64,000 nt of DNA, taken from the NCBI GenBank assembly GCA_027922465.2, contig BQMF02000167.1, positions 124,001 through 188,000 on the forward strand. Reading direction: 5' to 3'. The DNA comes from Turritopsis dohrnii (taxonomy: Eukaryota > Cnidaria > Hydrozoa > Anthoathecata > Oceaniidae). Of this stretch, positions 1 through 13,200 are shown one piece after another. Numbering within the stretch: the first letter of the stretch is position 1; the number at the start of each line of letters is the position of its first letter. Made by a program: the position numbers and the translations under genes. Under the pieces are notes generated by a model. It worked only from the letters and a program-made list of their open reading frames with translations. It was not told the DNA's origin and ran no database searches.

Positions 1-290
1 TGAACTTATTTTTCTTACGGCGTAAGAAATTTACTTTTTTTTAAAAATTACGCTTACGTAAGTGTAATTTTTGTAATACTTACGCCGTAAGCCGTAAGAA
101 AAATTACGCTTACGTAAGCATAACTTTTAGAATTCTTACAGCGTAAGGCGTAAGCCGTAAGCCGTAAGAAAAACTTTAAAATTCTTACGCTAGTGTAAGA
201 AGAATTACGCTTACGTAAGCGTAATTTTTAATAAAATAAATTTCTTACGCCGTAAGAAAAATAAAATTACGCGTAATATGAAAATGGTCC
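1..290. repeat. Palindromic CTTACG/CGTAAG repeat
   Basis: Many interleaved copies of CTTACGCCGTAAG and TTACGCTTACGTAAG form short palindromes. The segment ends in TTACGCGTAATATG followed by AAATGGTCCCTTTTCGCTT. A similar tail recurs near 3,500 and 19,750, so this is one copy of a dispersed repeat whose left end is cut by the window edge. No coding potential is visible. Confidence 0.7.
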
Positions 291-2088
291 CTTTTCGCTT
301 TCCATTCACAAATATGGATGGGTGTAGAAACTTGCTGGAAAGTAAAGTTAGCAGAGGTATTTACAGTGTTTATAGTACAAAATCTACTGGAAAATACAGA
401 GAGTTTAGCAGTTTTATGTATTTCAGTTTATAAAAATGGTAGCGAAACTGTTTTATAAATATTATATGTTTGTGCTGGAAAGTAAATAAAGTGATAGTAA
501 TTTGTTTACAGGTATGAATATAGAAGTAAAGAGTTTAGAAGTGTTTGAAAATGGATGCAGAAGATGATCAATGCTGTTTACTAACATGTGAATTGGCAGT
601 GAAAGGTATCCTATTTTGTTTGAAGTTAAACTAAAGTTGAAATATTATATATCTATTCAGTTAGAACACAGTTAGTATGATGCTGGATAAATAAAGAATA
701 AAGGGTTGTTTACTGTTGTGTTTTGAATTAGCCAGAGGAGATTTGAACTCAGATTAAAAATGTTAATGTTTTCATTTGTTATAAACTCCTTAGCTATATA
801 TAGAAATTCTGTCATTACGTTTGTGTTTTTAATTATTACTAGCCGCCAAGGCGGCGTCGCTCGCCGCCCATGTTCAGCATGCGTTGACTTCACGAAAAAT
901 AAAATTAAGGAATTGGCAACCGAAAGTGTTACCATGTTGTAGAGCTCGAAAAACTGATTAAAAAAATGTATGGGATCGTTCCGCTACGATCAACCGTTAC
1001 AGAGATATCATTCTTCAAAGATTTTGATGACGTCACAGACCCCTCCCAAAAAAGTTAGACCCAAATTTTTTGTCACCCCATCGCCTGTATCGCGGACCCG
1101 AAAAAACGTCAGTTATCCTAGCGACAGATTCGAAATCAAATATCAAATATCAGTTTAAACAATGGTTCCAAAAAACCCCAAATTTCATGTGTTATTTATT
1201 TGCACTCAAAACGTAGAGAGAAAAAAACTTTTTATTAGCTTTTGTTTTAAAAACGTTACGCGCTCTAACATGGGTGCTATCAAACAGGGGGAAAATGGTT
1301 TCTCTTCTTAAAAAGTTCACACGGAGGAGAGAAAAAAGGCACGTGCTAAATGAATAAATAGAATAAAAAAACGTTCGATTAGAACGCTTAACAATTAAAA
1401 GAACAAATTAAATTATTAAAAGAAAAGCAAAAAAAAAATTAAAACATTTTCTTTTGATATGATACTCTTTTTTTACCTATCGGTTTTTAAACATTTTGAT
1501 TGCTCAAAAAAAAAAGTTCACCCGTCTCAGACAGTCAGGCAAGAGTTAGTGGCAAACCGAACATATGCTGCCACGTTCTGCCACTGCTGCTTTTTGTCCA
1601 AAATATTTAATCAGTTAGTGACTTTGTATTTAGTTGATGTACTGTTTTCAAAGCCAAGTCAATAATGTGGAATATAAAACTAACAATAATGATAAAAACA
1701 AAACGTTATTCCTATTAGTTCATCAGCCAAAAAAAGTCACGTTCGATTGGGGTTGCAATGTATTTGCTTCGAACTCACGTCGCACACAAAAAAAGAAATA
1801 ATTTCGCTCACAACTCAATCTACCATTTTGCGTGACTTACAAACAAACAAACAAACAAACAAACAAACAGACAGACAGACAGAGAATCGGCTATTAATAT
1901 ATAGATTCATAAGGTAAATGCATTCTTGAAGTTTCTTTTAGTTTGTTTTGCTTTCTTTCAATATCATCATAGTATGCTTAGGTTTTTTGTATATATGTTA
2001 TTTGAATGTTTTCATATGTTAAAAAATCTTTAGATATATATACAATTTCTGTTATTAAGTTTGTGTCTTCAATTATTGTTTTAAGTTT
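291..2088. other. No gene recognised; AT-rich intergenic or intronic
   Basis: I see no convincing coding sequence. An ACAA/ACAG microsatellite lies at 1,838-1,882 and is followed by GAATCGGCTATTAATATATAG, which may be the tail of a retroelement or SINE. The short open frames here have no recognisable domain and look like chance. Confidence 0.5.
1838..1882. repeat. (ACAA)n(ACAG)n microsatellite
   Basis: Simple tetranucleotide run, CAAA-type passing into CAGA-type units. Confidence 0.9.
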
Positions 2089-3089
2089 AATGTGACATGT
2101 CGTGGGGCGTCTAATGGCGTCCACAGCGACCTCAGAGTCCAATTTTAGCGTCCACGCAACATCCACTACCGTCCACAAGCGTCGACTGAAAATTATATTT
2201 TAGACGTCCAATACCGGCCACTGCCGTCAAGATAAGCGTCGAGCAGCGTCCACAAGCGTCGACTGAAAATTATATTTCAGACGTCCAATACCGTCTACTG
2301 CCGTCAAGATAAGCGTCGAGCAGCGTCCACAAATATTCACTAGTAGAGCGTCGACGAGCGTCTTTAGAACTTACACCTAATGTTTTTGCCGAAACTTATG
2401 TAAAAAACCCATACCTCCCTTCGTACCCCTTTTTTGCTTGCTTCTCACATTGCGTTGCGATCAGCAAAAAGCCAACAAATCAGACGCTACAAGGTGCGAT
2501 ACGTGAAATTTACGATAAAAATGTGTGTATCAAAAATTATTTATACGAAAGAATAATATTATAAATAAATCAAGAACCAATCAACAAAAACATTAACACG
2601 CTACGATATGCAATCGGCTACAGTGATCGTGAACTAAGTCTAGCTTGCTTATTTGGCGCACGACGGCCATTCTGGAAATTAATATTTAATTTCATTTTAA
2701 AGACTAGTATTTCTTTTCCCATTTGCATGTTCTATGATTACACTGCTCTTTACTGAAGTATGAAAAAAAAATCAATAACTTGTCGATGCTCTGGTCGCTG
2801 CTCTGGACGCTCATGAAAATTTTAGACTCTCTCGTCGCTGCTCTGGACGCTCATGAAAATTTTAGACTCTCTCGTCGCTGCTCTCGACGCTCATAAAAAT
2901 TCTAGACTCTCTCGTCGCTGCTCTCGTCGCTGCTCTCGTCGCTGTTCTCGTCGCTGCTCTCGACGCTTAGTTTCATTTTTCGACTTTGGTCGACGTTGAA
3001 TGCAGCGTCCACACAAGCGTCCATAATCTTTCGTGGACGCGTCGACGACGACCAGCGTCTAATCCCTTTTTCGCAGAACATGTCACATA
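2089..3089. mobile_element. CGTCGA-rich element with TGTGACATGT ends
   Basis: The segment opens with TGTGACATGT and closes with ACATGTCACA, a 10-bp inverted pair. Its left half repeats AGCGTCCACAAGCGTCGACT-type units and its right half repeats CTCTCGTCGCTGCTCTCGAC units, so the halves are roughly inverted and would fold back. The right end is followed by TA but the left is preceded by AA, so the target duplication is imperfect. It is probably a non-autonomous DNA transposon; no gene is present. Confidence 0.45.
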
Positions 3090-3769
3090 TAATGTTCTCG
3101 AAGTTCCTTTTTGTTTGTTTGTTTGTTTGTCATAATACAATTAGGTCCTGAATCATTATGCATTCAAAATCTTTTTTCTTTTTGAAAAGCAAAATAAAAA
3201 ATACAATAACAATAAAGAAATGAAACTCATGGTTTAAATCATGATGTTGACGGCTGGTGAAGAACAGATTATCAATTTTAAAAATTCAATCCCCTGGACA
3301 GTCACATATTTACAAAATAATTCATTAGCTACTTCTTACACTTAATGTATTACGCCATATGTCTTACGCTATACGTCTTACACCTCCGTTAGAAAAATTG
3401 CAATGGCTTGTCTTCCATACTTTTTTTTACTTTGAATTGTTATGGAAATTACACCTAGTAAGAAGAATTTATTACAGCAAAAAGGTTTAATTTTCTGGCA
3501 AATGGTTCCTTTTCGCTTTCCATGACACATATGGGATAGCATAATTGTTTTGTAACCAGTTGCCAATTAGCTGAAAAATTTGATTTCATGCAATATGCAA
3601 AGTCCATAATGGCCGATTTCCACATCTAGAAAATGTTCCACGCAAAGAAAGCAAACAAACAAATGCTGGAGAAAGAACTTGATAGGTTCTTTCGCTAATT
3701 ATTCTTATTATATTTTCCATTCCTTCTACGGAATAATCAGAAAAAAGTCAAAACTGTAGCTTTAAAATA
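3090..3769. other. No gene; relic repeat ends
   Basis: Contains a single element end, CCCCTGGACAGTCACATA at 3,291-3,308. It matches the ends of the element starting at 3,770, but no partner end was found. A diverged copy of the 'CCTTTTCGCTTTCCAT' tail of the first repeat lies around 3,508. Nothing else is recognised. Confidence 0.4.
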
Positions 3770-5286
3770 TGTGACCGTCCAGGGGATTTTGATAACAAAC
3801 GATAAAACGTTATATAGTTACAAAACGATATTCTTTTTTGTAATAACGTTACTTTATAACGTTATATCGTTACGCATAACGATATAACGTTATATCGTTG
3901 TTATAAAGTAACGTTACTGTAACGATAACGATAACGATATAACGTTACAACACAACGATAAAACGTTATACGGTTATGAAAACATTTTCTAGCAGTTCTT
4001 GCGAAAGTAATTTCTTTCAGATTTTTCAGTTTATAACACTTTGATATAAACTAAATGGAAGACTTCTCCATTTCCGAAGTAAACAATTAATTCGTATTCC
4101 GGTCAATTTAATATACAGTAGGTGGTTTTTCAGGAATTGCCTCCCTATACAGTTCTAACTCTTTCTCGGGTAACTGTGATGGTGTGTTTTGAATTTCAGG
4201 GAAGGATGTATTATCTAAAAAAATGTTTTTATTTACAATGCTATCAAACAAAAAAGATAAAACCAAAACGTGATTTCAGCCAAAGCATCAGAGATTTCAT
4301 ATCGAATGTTTACATACATGAACAGTCAGTATGTATTCAAATGTTTTTGAAAATTTAGATGCAATGCAATGCAAATAAAAGATCTTCTTAATGTTTTTGT
4401 CATGGGTAGCATGAAGCCAAATTTAAATATTTAAGAAATTTCCCATAAAGAGTATGTATGCGGCCCTCCAAGATCTTAACGAAAATATTTATGCTGTTGC
4501 GGTCTAAAGAAGTTTCACAAAGGAAATTTCAGTTGAAAACTTTCCCTGAGTGAAAATACATCTTCTTGAAAATACAACGTTTTCCCCAAGGGATTGCAAT
4601 AGCAATCCTGTCGAACAACTTAAAATAGAATTATAGCGGACGGTTTCTATTTGTAGTAGTTTATGAAGTTACTTTCATATCTTTTACCTGTAGCTAAATG
4701 AGAACCAGGTAATCAGTAACAAGTCAAAAGAAACTGATGTTAGTTGAAATCCTTAAAACTAAGCAATACATGTTTGATTGATCGTATTCGTATTAAATTT
4801 TCCCTTTTTTTCTAAACTTTCTAATTTTTACCATCTGCAATAAATTCAGGAGATTATTTTTTCTATGAAACATAAGCGGGATAGTTTTAAAGCAAGAGAC
4901 AAATTTATTCACAAACAATACCAACTGTAATAAACTCATTAGATTATTTATTCTTTGAAACATAAATGGCATAATTTTGGCATAAGTGCAATTCCTGTTC
5001 TGTTGCCTGTCATGTGTTTTCTAATAAACAGGAGACGAATTTATTTGGCAAACAATGATATCGTTATAACTATAACGATAAAATGTTATAACGTTACTGA
5101 TTAAAGATTATAACGTTACAAAAACGATATTAGCGTTTCAGTGATAACATTATAACGTTACTTGAGTATCATATTAACGTTGCAGAAGAACGATAAATAT
5201 CGTTATTTCTTTTGTTCTTTTTAACCATAAAACGTTATTCATATAACGTTTTATCGTTTGTTATCAAAATCCCCTGGATGGTCACA
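3770..5286. mobile_element. MITE-like element, 46-bp TIRs, TA target
   Basis: The inverted ends start TGTGACC(G/A)TCCAGGGGATT and match over about 46 bp with one mismatch. TA flanks each side. The subterminal regions are saturated with ATAACGTTATAACGATA palindromes. There is no long coding frame, so it is a non-autonomous DNA transposon of about 1.5 kb. The superfamily is not certain; TA target and TIRs fit Tc1/mariner-like or related groups. Confidence 0.7.
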
Positions 5287-5991
5287 TATCATCAAACTGT
5301 CTTTTGAGCACGGGAAAATGCAGAGGATCAACCAGGAAAAGTGTCTATAACTGTGTGTAGTAAATAAAGGATAACAACAATTTTTAGATTTCTGCGAAAG
5401 CAAGAAGCTATTACAACCGGCTTTGGTTTTTTTTCATACTGTCCAAACCTAGCAGTTTTTTGAAAACTCATGCGTGCGTTTACATGAAACCAAAACGCCG
5501 TGCAATGTCACCAGCGAAGAAACCCTTTTAGATTTACAAGTTTCTTCGGTCAATATTAAATATATTTTTAATAGCATATACATATTTTAAGATGAAAAAA
5601 AATCTATAGAAGAAACTTTGAATTATCTTGAACTGTGACCATTCTTTTCTAAAGAAGATTTCAACGTTTTGTCAACAGAAGAGTCAAAAGGTATATATTT
5701 GTTTGTTTTTAATGAAAACACAAAACATCTTCGTTTGTTTCATGTATGGGCTGTTATTCTTTTTAATCTGTGGATACTGAAGCTCAGCTTAGAGTGCTCC
5801 TCAGCTCCAACATCAAAAAATGTGTGTCTACTAATGTTTTAATGTAATGTTTTAATGTTTGATGATAATATTTTAATGTGTTAATGTTTGATCTGTTTTT
5901 AAGTTTATATATATTGTCAATGTCCTTTATTGTATTCCTGCGTAAGCAAGGAATACTTTGAAACCGTTCGTGTTTTTTTTGTTTTTTTTTT
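5287..5991. other. No gene recognised
   Basis: AT-rich sequence with an 'ACTGTCCAAACCTAG' motif at about 5,437 that reappears at the start of each unit of the following duplication. It is possibly a decayed third unit. Confidence 0.4.
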
Positions 5992-8900
5992 TTCACTGTC
6001 CAAACCTAGACCAATTTTTGTCGATGGGAAATAGCCACTCAAATCATTAATGTTACCAACTTACATTCTTTTTATGATTTAACAGTCTAAACTCACACTA
6101 TATTCATTGTATACAAGTACTTTGCTTGAAAAGACTCTAAAAGTGTAAAATATAAGCTCTAGTGAAAGGAATAACTAACATATGGCTAAATCGCAGATGC
6201 CAGGTAGAAATGTTGTTTCATGTGAGTCTTATGCAACGTTCTTAAATTTTCCGTAGTTGTTTTAAAAATGGAAGCGAAGAAGCATGCGTAGATCTGTGAA
6301 AGTTTCTTTATTGAATATATGGATATAGAAGAGGTTGTAGTACAGCTGTAAAACTTAAAAGAATCAAGAACATTTATGATCCAAGCTGATAATCTACGTG
6401 AAACTAATATTCTTAGTAGTCATTCTTGACAAATAAGCAGTTCTTGATGCTTCAAAACAGATATGAACGACTACCAATAGGGTATGTTTATATCGATTTA
6501 ATGCGTAAGGTTTCTATTAGTCTTTCTAAATGTAATACAATTTTTTAATTCATGTTCCTAGATAAGCTACCCTGTTTTTATAAAGCTCTGGAATCTTGAA
6601 GCACAGCTTATCTTCCTCATCAGCTTATACCCATTTTATTAATCAATAGATGACCACTTTTTTAATTGACTAGTCGAATTTAAAATATTGTATGATTTTA
6701 AAATTTGTATACTATCAAGCTGACGATAAAAAGGAAACACAGATATTTTTATTATTTCGCAAGGCCAAGTAAAAGTTTTTATTATGAAGTTCAGGTACAA
6801 ACAACATAAAGATTTTCATACTGTATAGTTTTAAAAGTAGTATTTTGAAACGTCCACGGAAGAGTGTTCTCTAATGGATTTTTAAACTGACGGTGTTCCT
6901 TTTTAAGCTTGATCTCCGGCAAAATTTTTCAAAGTCTCTTAACGTTTATGATGCTCTCGGGAATGTAATTAAATGAATTAGAAGTTATTACTATTTACGC
7001 CACAGATTTTCCCTTCAAAACTTAATGTGACAAAGTTTTCATTACTTAAATACTTTTTGAAGATGCTTTAGGGAATATAACTATGAATAAAAAAGTTTTT
7101 GAAAAAATCTCTAAATGATGAAAACAGTGCAGTTTCTAGAAATAACAAATATTACTTCTTTCACATTCACCTTTTAAAGCACAGATTATTCTTAACACGA
7201 TAATCTTTTAATTAGTTAATTGCTTCTTGAAGATACTTTAGGGAGTACAACTTCGAATGGAAATCTTTTTAAAAAAATCTCGAAATTGATGCAACACTGA
7301 AGTTTTATATGAAACAACAGAGTTTAATAGTTATCGTAGCTAAAAGGTAAAATGTAAAATACTGCAAACATCATTCCGCATTATGCATATGGTTTTAAAG
7401 CGTGAACTAACACTCATTTCTTTCTGAAAAGGCTCCAGAAAGTCTTACAGTCATCCGCAGGAATACTTCTGCCCGGTAGGGCATCTTGTTTGTTTTTTTT
7501 TTCACTGTCCAAACCTAGACCAATTTTTGTCGATGGGAAATAGCCACTCAAATCATTAATGTTCCCAACTTACATTCTTTTTATGATTTAACAGTCTAAA
7601 CTCACACTATATTCATTGTATACAAGTACTTTGCTTGAAAAGACTCTAAAAGTGTAAAATATAAGCTTTAGTGAAAGGAATAATTAACATATGGCTAAAT
7701 CGCAGATGCCAGGTAGAAATGTTGTTTCATGTGAGTCTTATGCAACGTTCTTACGTTTTCCGTAGTTGTTTTAAAAATGGAAGCGAAGAAGCATGCGTAG
7801 ATCTGTGAAAGTTTCTTTATTGAATATATGGATATAGAAGAGGTTGTAGTACAGCTGTCAAACTTAAAAGAATCAAGAACATTTATGATCCAAACTGATA
7901 ATCTACGTGAAACTAATACTCTTAGTAGTTATTCGTGATAAATAAGCAGTTTTTGATGCTTCAAATCAGATATGAACGACTACAAAAACGGTATGCTTAC
8001 ATCGATTTAAAAAAATGCGTAAGGTTTCTATTAGTCTTTTTCTAAATATAATACAATTTTCTATTTCATGTTCCTAGGTAAGCTATCCTGTTTTTATAAA
8101 GCTCTGGAATCTTGAAGCACAGCTCATCTTTCTCATCAGCTTATACCCATTTTATTAATCAATAGATGACCACTTTTGTAATTGACTAGTCGAATTTAAA
8201 ATATTGTATGATTCTAAAATTTGTATACTATCAAGCTGACGATAAAAAGGAAACACAGATATTTTTATTATTTCGCAAGGCCAAGTAAAAGTTTTTATTA
8301 TGAAGTTCAGGTACAAACAACATAAAGATTTTCATACTGTATAGTTTTAAAAGGAGTATTTTGAAACGTCCACGGAAGAGTGTTCTCTAATGGATTTTTA
8401 AACTGACGGTGTTCCTTTTTAAGCTTGATCTCCGGCAAAATTTTTCAAAGTCTCTTAACGTTTATGATGCTCTCGGGAATGTAATTAAATGAATTAGAAG
8501 TTATTACTATTTACGCCACAGATTTTCCATTCAAAACTTAATGTGACAAAGTTTTCATTACTTTATTACTTTTTGAAGATGCTTTAGGGAATATAACTAT
8601 GAATAAAAAACTTTTTGAAAAAATCTCTAAATGATGCAAAACAGTGCAGTTTATATGAAATAACAAATATTACTTCTTTCACATTCACCTTTTAAAGCAC
8701 AGATTATTCTTAACACGATAATCTTTTAATTAGTTAATTGCTTCTTGAAGATGCTTTAGGGAGTACAACTTCGAATGGAAATCTTTTTAAAAAAATCTCT
8801 AAATTGATGCAAGACTGAAGTTTTATATGAAACAACAAAGTTTAGTAATTATCGTAGCTAAAAGGTAAAATGTAAAATACTGCAAACATCATTCCGCATT

Positions 8901-9008
8901 ATGTATATGGTTTTAAAGCGTGAACTAACACTCATTTCTTTCTGAAAAGGATCCAGAAAGTCTTACAGTCATCTGCAGGAATACTTCTGCCCGGTAGGGC
9001 ATCTTGTT
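5992..9008. repeat. 1.5-kb head-to-tail duplication
   Basis: A unit of about 1,509 bp beginning TTCACTGTCCAAACCTAGAC occurs at 5,992 and again at 7,501, with only scattered substitutions and small indels. Each unit ends TGCCCGGTAGGGCATCTTGT, where TGCCC/GGGCA can pair as a small hairpin. No coding frame is conserved. The tandem arrangement plus the terminal hairpin is compatible with a rolling-circle (Helitron/Helentron-like) non-autonomous element; this classification is inference. Confidence 0.75.
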
Positions 9009-9191
9009 ACAAACTGCTTTCCTAATTACTATAGCAAATTGAAACATCTTCCAATTGCCTGTAAACTCAATACACAGCAAATCATGTAACAATCCAAAAT
9101 TTTCCTTTCAGAGTGTTATATAAATATATGTGTGTGGTGATTTAGATAAGTTTAGAGCATAGGTGTTTGTAAGATTGGGAATTACGTTTGT

Positions 9192-9661
9192 AATTAAGAA
9201 GATTGATAGTACATATCAAATATTTAAAGTTTATGATTTACGTACGTAATCACTGTGTGAGATCTGATAATCATAAGCTGATTCTGTACTCCCAAAAGAA
9301 GGGATGTTTTATGTCATTCAGATGTAATTAAGTTTATCGGTGGTGTATATGTATATGCAATGAAGTTTTGCAAAGTGTTGACTACAGTTCTGCAATGCCT
9401 CTAGGTGCATATGTAATCAGAATTAAGAAGATTGATAATACATATCAAATGTTTAAAGTTTATGATTTATGTACATAATCACTGTGTGACATCTGAAAAG
9501 ATCAATATAAACATAAGCTGATTTTGTACTCCCACAAGAAGGGTTGTTTTATGTCATTCAGATGTAATTAAGTTTGTCGGTGGTGTAGACGTGTATGCAA
9601 TGAAGTTTCGCATAGTGTCAATTACAGTTTTGCAATGCTTCTGGGTGCATATGTAATCAGA
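9192..9661. repeat. 229-bp tandem duplication
   Basis: AATTAAGAAGATTGATA starts two diverged copies at 9,192 and 9,421, each ending in GCATATGTAATCAGAA. At 10,103-10,136 a hairpin GCAGAAATCTTTCTGC is followed by GGGCATCTTGTT. The same ending closes the 1.5-kb duplication to the left, so this is probably a related element. Confidence 0.65.
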
Positions 9662-10464
9662 AATGTAATGTTATGTTGTTAAAATCATTCAACTTTTCTT
9701 AAATTTCCTAAAGATTTTTTTTTTAACTAATCATGAATTTCAACTTAAATGAAGAATGTTAGTGCATGCCATATTGTTAATCAAACTAAAACATAAATTT
9801 CTGGTTTGAGTTAGCTTTATATGTATCTATATATGTTGATTTTAGTCTATATGAATGTATTTTGCATGATGATCAAAATTTATATGTTCTTGGAAAAATG
9901 TTGAGTTTATGGGTTATGAGCATACTCATTAAGATATCTGAAAGGATCCATAGTCGTTTATATTATTTTGTATCAACAAACATGTCATTCAGTTTATTGT
10001 TTCAGATTGTGTGAATTTTTCAAAATTGATTCAAAATCAGTCAACTTTCAGGAATGCTATTATAGTATTTCATTTGTCAAATTTTCATTTTTCAACTGAT
10101 TTTGCAGAAATCTTTCTGCACGTAAGGGCATCTTGTTAATGTTAAAATCATCAAAAATATGCATGTAAAGACAACCTAGAAGCTCTGTTTGCCATTGTCG
10201 TAACACCTACTCTCGCTTACTTGTATTATAGCCTGCAATTTACTCGTTTAAGTATCTTTGCTGATACAAGTACAAGAACAAAAACCAAAAATAAAGTTGC
10301 AGGTTATTCAGAAAAGTGAAGATCACATTTTTTTATGATTCATGTGTGCATATTCGGATGCAAAGTATTTGAACCCTGATGTCTTGTAAAGTAAATTATT
10401 GTAGATATAAAGTTTTCCCCCAAAACAAATTGACATTGTAAAAATTTTCACTAATAATACTCAC
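9662..10464. other. No gene; probable ZMPSTE24 intron and repeat tail
   Basis: AT-rich. Includes the hairpin plus GGGCATCTTGTT end at 10,103-10,136. If the exon at 10,465-10,611 is in a working gene, this is its downstream intron. No further exon was recognised by eye. Confidence 0.4.
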
Positions 10465-10611
10465 ACTAGTTTCCACCTGAGTATATAAATTTGATAAAAT
10501 TCCAAAGTTTGATTTATCTAATTGATAAAGTCGTGACTTTTCAAAGGTTTCTTTATCCAAACTGTTTATTAATTCTTCAGGAATAACCGCTGTGTTCTTG
10601 TAAACTTTATG
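10465..10611 (-). CDS. ZMPSTE24: CAAX prenyl protease 1 (ZMPSTE24/STE24) internal exon
   Basis: A 147-nt exon read on the minus strand gives 49 codons, beginning HKVYKNTAVIPEELINSLDK and including ETFEKSRLYQLDKSNFGILS. This matches the N-terminal region of metazoan ZMPSTE24, whose second exon carries an almost identical ETFEKSRLYQLDKS block. The exon is preceded by a pyrimidine-rich tract ending CAG (minus strand, next to 10,612) and followed by the strong donor GTGAGT (10,464-10,459). The family is an integral-membrane zinc metalloprotease of the ER and inner nuclear membrane that processes prenylated proteins such as prelamin A. The catalytic HExxH exon is not in this segment. Other exons were not located; they must lie in flanking introns or outside the window. 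This is the clearest host gene fragment here. Whether the gene is complete cannot be judged. Confidence 0.85.
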
Positions 10612-10678
10612 CTGAAACAAAAATAAATTATATAAACAACTTGATACCTCTCCATCAACTAGCATAGCATAGTTATTA

Positions 10679-11150
10679 CCGGGTGTGCAAGAAAAAAGTT
10701 ACCCTTTTTGATTCAATATTGCAGGCGACAGAAATAAATATTTTCAAATATTTTTTCTGAATCGTTTAGAGGAAAACCTAAGTTAATTTCGTGTATTACT
10801 TTTTAATTTTACTTCATCGGTTCAAAAGTTATGACCAAAAAACTAAGAATTCAATTTTCAAAAACGAGGGTATCAAATCATCTTAAAGAAAGCACTTCTT
10901 TTATCAATTCATTAAAGCTCAAAATTCTGCACCAAAGCACTCTTTATGTTTACTTTATTTTATTGTTAATTTCTTTTCATTTCTTTGTCTAAATTAACGA
11001 GCTCCCATGGGTATCATCAAGGGACATGATGCTTCAAGCTTCAATTAGAAATGTTGCAGCTAATCTCGACCCTCAAAAAATATTTGAAAATTTTTTTTCT
11101 GTCGCCTGCAATATCGAATCAAAAGGGTAACTTTTTTCTGGCACACCCGG
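10679..11150. mobile_element. 472-bp MITE, TA target, in ZMPSTE24 intron
   Basis: The ends are CCGGGTGTGC…GCACACCCGG, with imperfect inverted similarity continuing for about 60 bp (AAAAAGTTACCCTTTT and GCAGGCGACAGAAA on both sides). TA flanks both ends. There is no coding sequence. It sits less than 100 bp upstream of the acceptor of the protease exon. Confidence 0.75.
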
Positions 11151-12309
11151 TAGAAAGTAATGAAATGTACAAAAGAAAGAAACTGTAAAGAAATATAAGA
11201 CACATTATCACACTCAGGAATCTCTATGCACTCTTAGAGAAAATGATAACTTCTGAACACCTAATTTGAATTAAGGAAATACACTGATCAATTAAGCAAT
11301 TGAATATTGGAAAGAAAATTATCACTGTGAACTGTATTTTACATTGTGATTTGTAAAACCGCTTTTAACAAATGCGATTAATTGGTCAGCGCGGCAGCAG
11401 CTGATCTTTCATTAGCATTTGTGTTTGTTTGTCCGTCCGTCCGTCTGTAAGTCCATAGATTTTTGTCCCCAGTTGTAGGTTGATACCACTAAAAACACAA
11501 GCCTTAAGGCTGGAATCGAGGCTATTTGTTGATTGTGGCTTAATTAAGAATTGTTTATTGATTGATAATTACAACTACTTTATCAGGGTGAGTGCGGCCT
11601 CCATAAAAATAAAGAGGAGTTTACGTTTCTGGAAACACGGATTTATAATGCTTATCAGAGAAGCAATGCAATTCTCAATATTATGATCGTTATAAGTGAT
11701 ACTGTGATTATATACTGCTGAGTTTCCTTGCTAGCTACTTAGTGCTGTTTTGTGTTTCGTGTTATTAAATTGGTCAGGAGATATGAGAGCTCTGCTACCT
11801 CCAAGCCAAGCAAGGGCCTATGCTATGATGCATTATACATTCCATTACATAATGTTGATGTTATTTTTTGTAATCTGTTATATAGTTACATCCGTCAACT
11901 TAGAAGAGTTTTCAATGTGTGTGTGTGTGTAGAAATCTATAGTCGCCCAAACAGACAACATCTCCAAAGTGTATATAAGACATTTTATAGTTACCTCTCA
12001 GTGAAGGTGCATTTGTGTGCTACTTAAAATTGAATTAATCAACAATATTCTGTGTTAGTTGTAATGTAATGCACTTATAATGCACTTATTATCAAGCAAT
12101 GGACGCATAATGTTTACAAACCCTAATTCAATTTCCGCGCTTATAGCATAGGAAATTGTTTGGTTTACACATTCTATCTATCTATCTATGTATCTCTTTC
12201 ACAGTTTTTCGTCGTTTTCGGAAAGTCCGTTCGGATTACGGATTGTTTGTTTATTCAGAATAGTTAATGACTGACCTATGCTAGGAACTTAGGACAGGTT
12301 CGACTAAAA
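11151..12309. other. No gene recognised; probable intron
   Basis: Contains a short (TCCG)n-like stretch near 11,432 and a (TG)n run near 11,917, otherwise unremarkable AT-rich sequence. Open frames here show no recognisable domain. Confidence 0.4.
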
Positions 12310-13200
12310 CTGGGCAATTTAGACAAGGTGCTGATTTCGAAGTTGACGGTCACTTTGTGAGACTTGACTAAAATTGGACAATTTGGGCCAAATTTGGACC
12401 AAATTTCGAAAGTTCTTCAAATTTCATGAAATTCTGCATGGATTACATTTGAAAGGTGCTGATTTCAATTTTGACAGTCATTTTGTCAGAATTGACTAAA
12501 ATTGGACAATTTGGGCCAAATTTGGACCAAATTTCGAAAGTTCTTCATATTTCATGAAATTTTGCATGGATTACAATTGAAAGGTGCTGATTTCAAATTT
12601 GACAGTCATTTTGTCAGAATTGACTAAAATTGGACAATTTGGGCCAAATTTGGACAGAATTTCGAAAGTTCTTCAAATTTCATGAAATTTTGCATGTATT
12701 ACATTTGAAAGGTACTGATTTCAAATTTGACAGTCATTTTGTCAGAATTGACTAAAATTGGACAATTTGGGCCAAATTTGGACCAAATTTCGAAAGTTTA
12801 TCAAATGTCATGAAATTTTGCATGGATCACATTTGAAAGGTGCTGATTTCAGATTTGACAGTCATTTTGTCAGAATTGACTAAAATTGGACAATTTGGGC
12901 CAAATTTGGGCCAAATTTGGACCAAATTTTGAAAGTTTATCAAATTTCATGAAATTTTGCATGGATTACATTTGAAAGGTGCTGATTTCAATTCTGGCAG
13001 TCACATTGTCAGACTTGACTAAAATTGGACAATTTGGGCCAAATTTGGACCACATTTCGAAAGTTCTTCAAATTTCATGAAATTTTGCATGGATTACATT
13101 TGAAAGGTGCTGATTTCGAATTTGACAGTCATTTTGTCAGATTTGACTAAAATTGGACGATTTGGGCAAAATTTCGACCAAATCTCGAAGAATCTTCAAT
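12310..13200. repeat. 128-bp satellite, about seven copies
   Basis: The marker GAAAGGTGCTGATTTC recurs near 12,452, 12,580, 12,708, 12,836, 12,976 and 13,104, with a diverged first copy at 12,326. The period is 128 bp. One unit is 140 bp because GGGCCAAATTT is duplicated inside it. Each unit also contains CAATTTGGGCCAAATTTGG. No coding role is seen. Confidence 0.9.
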
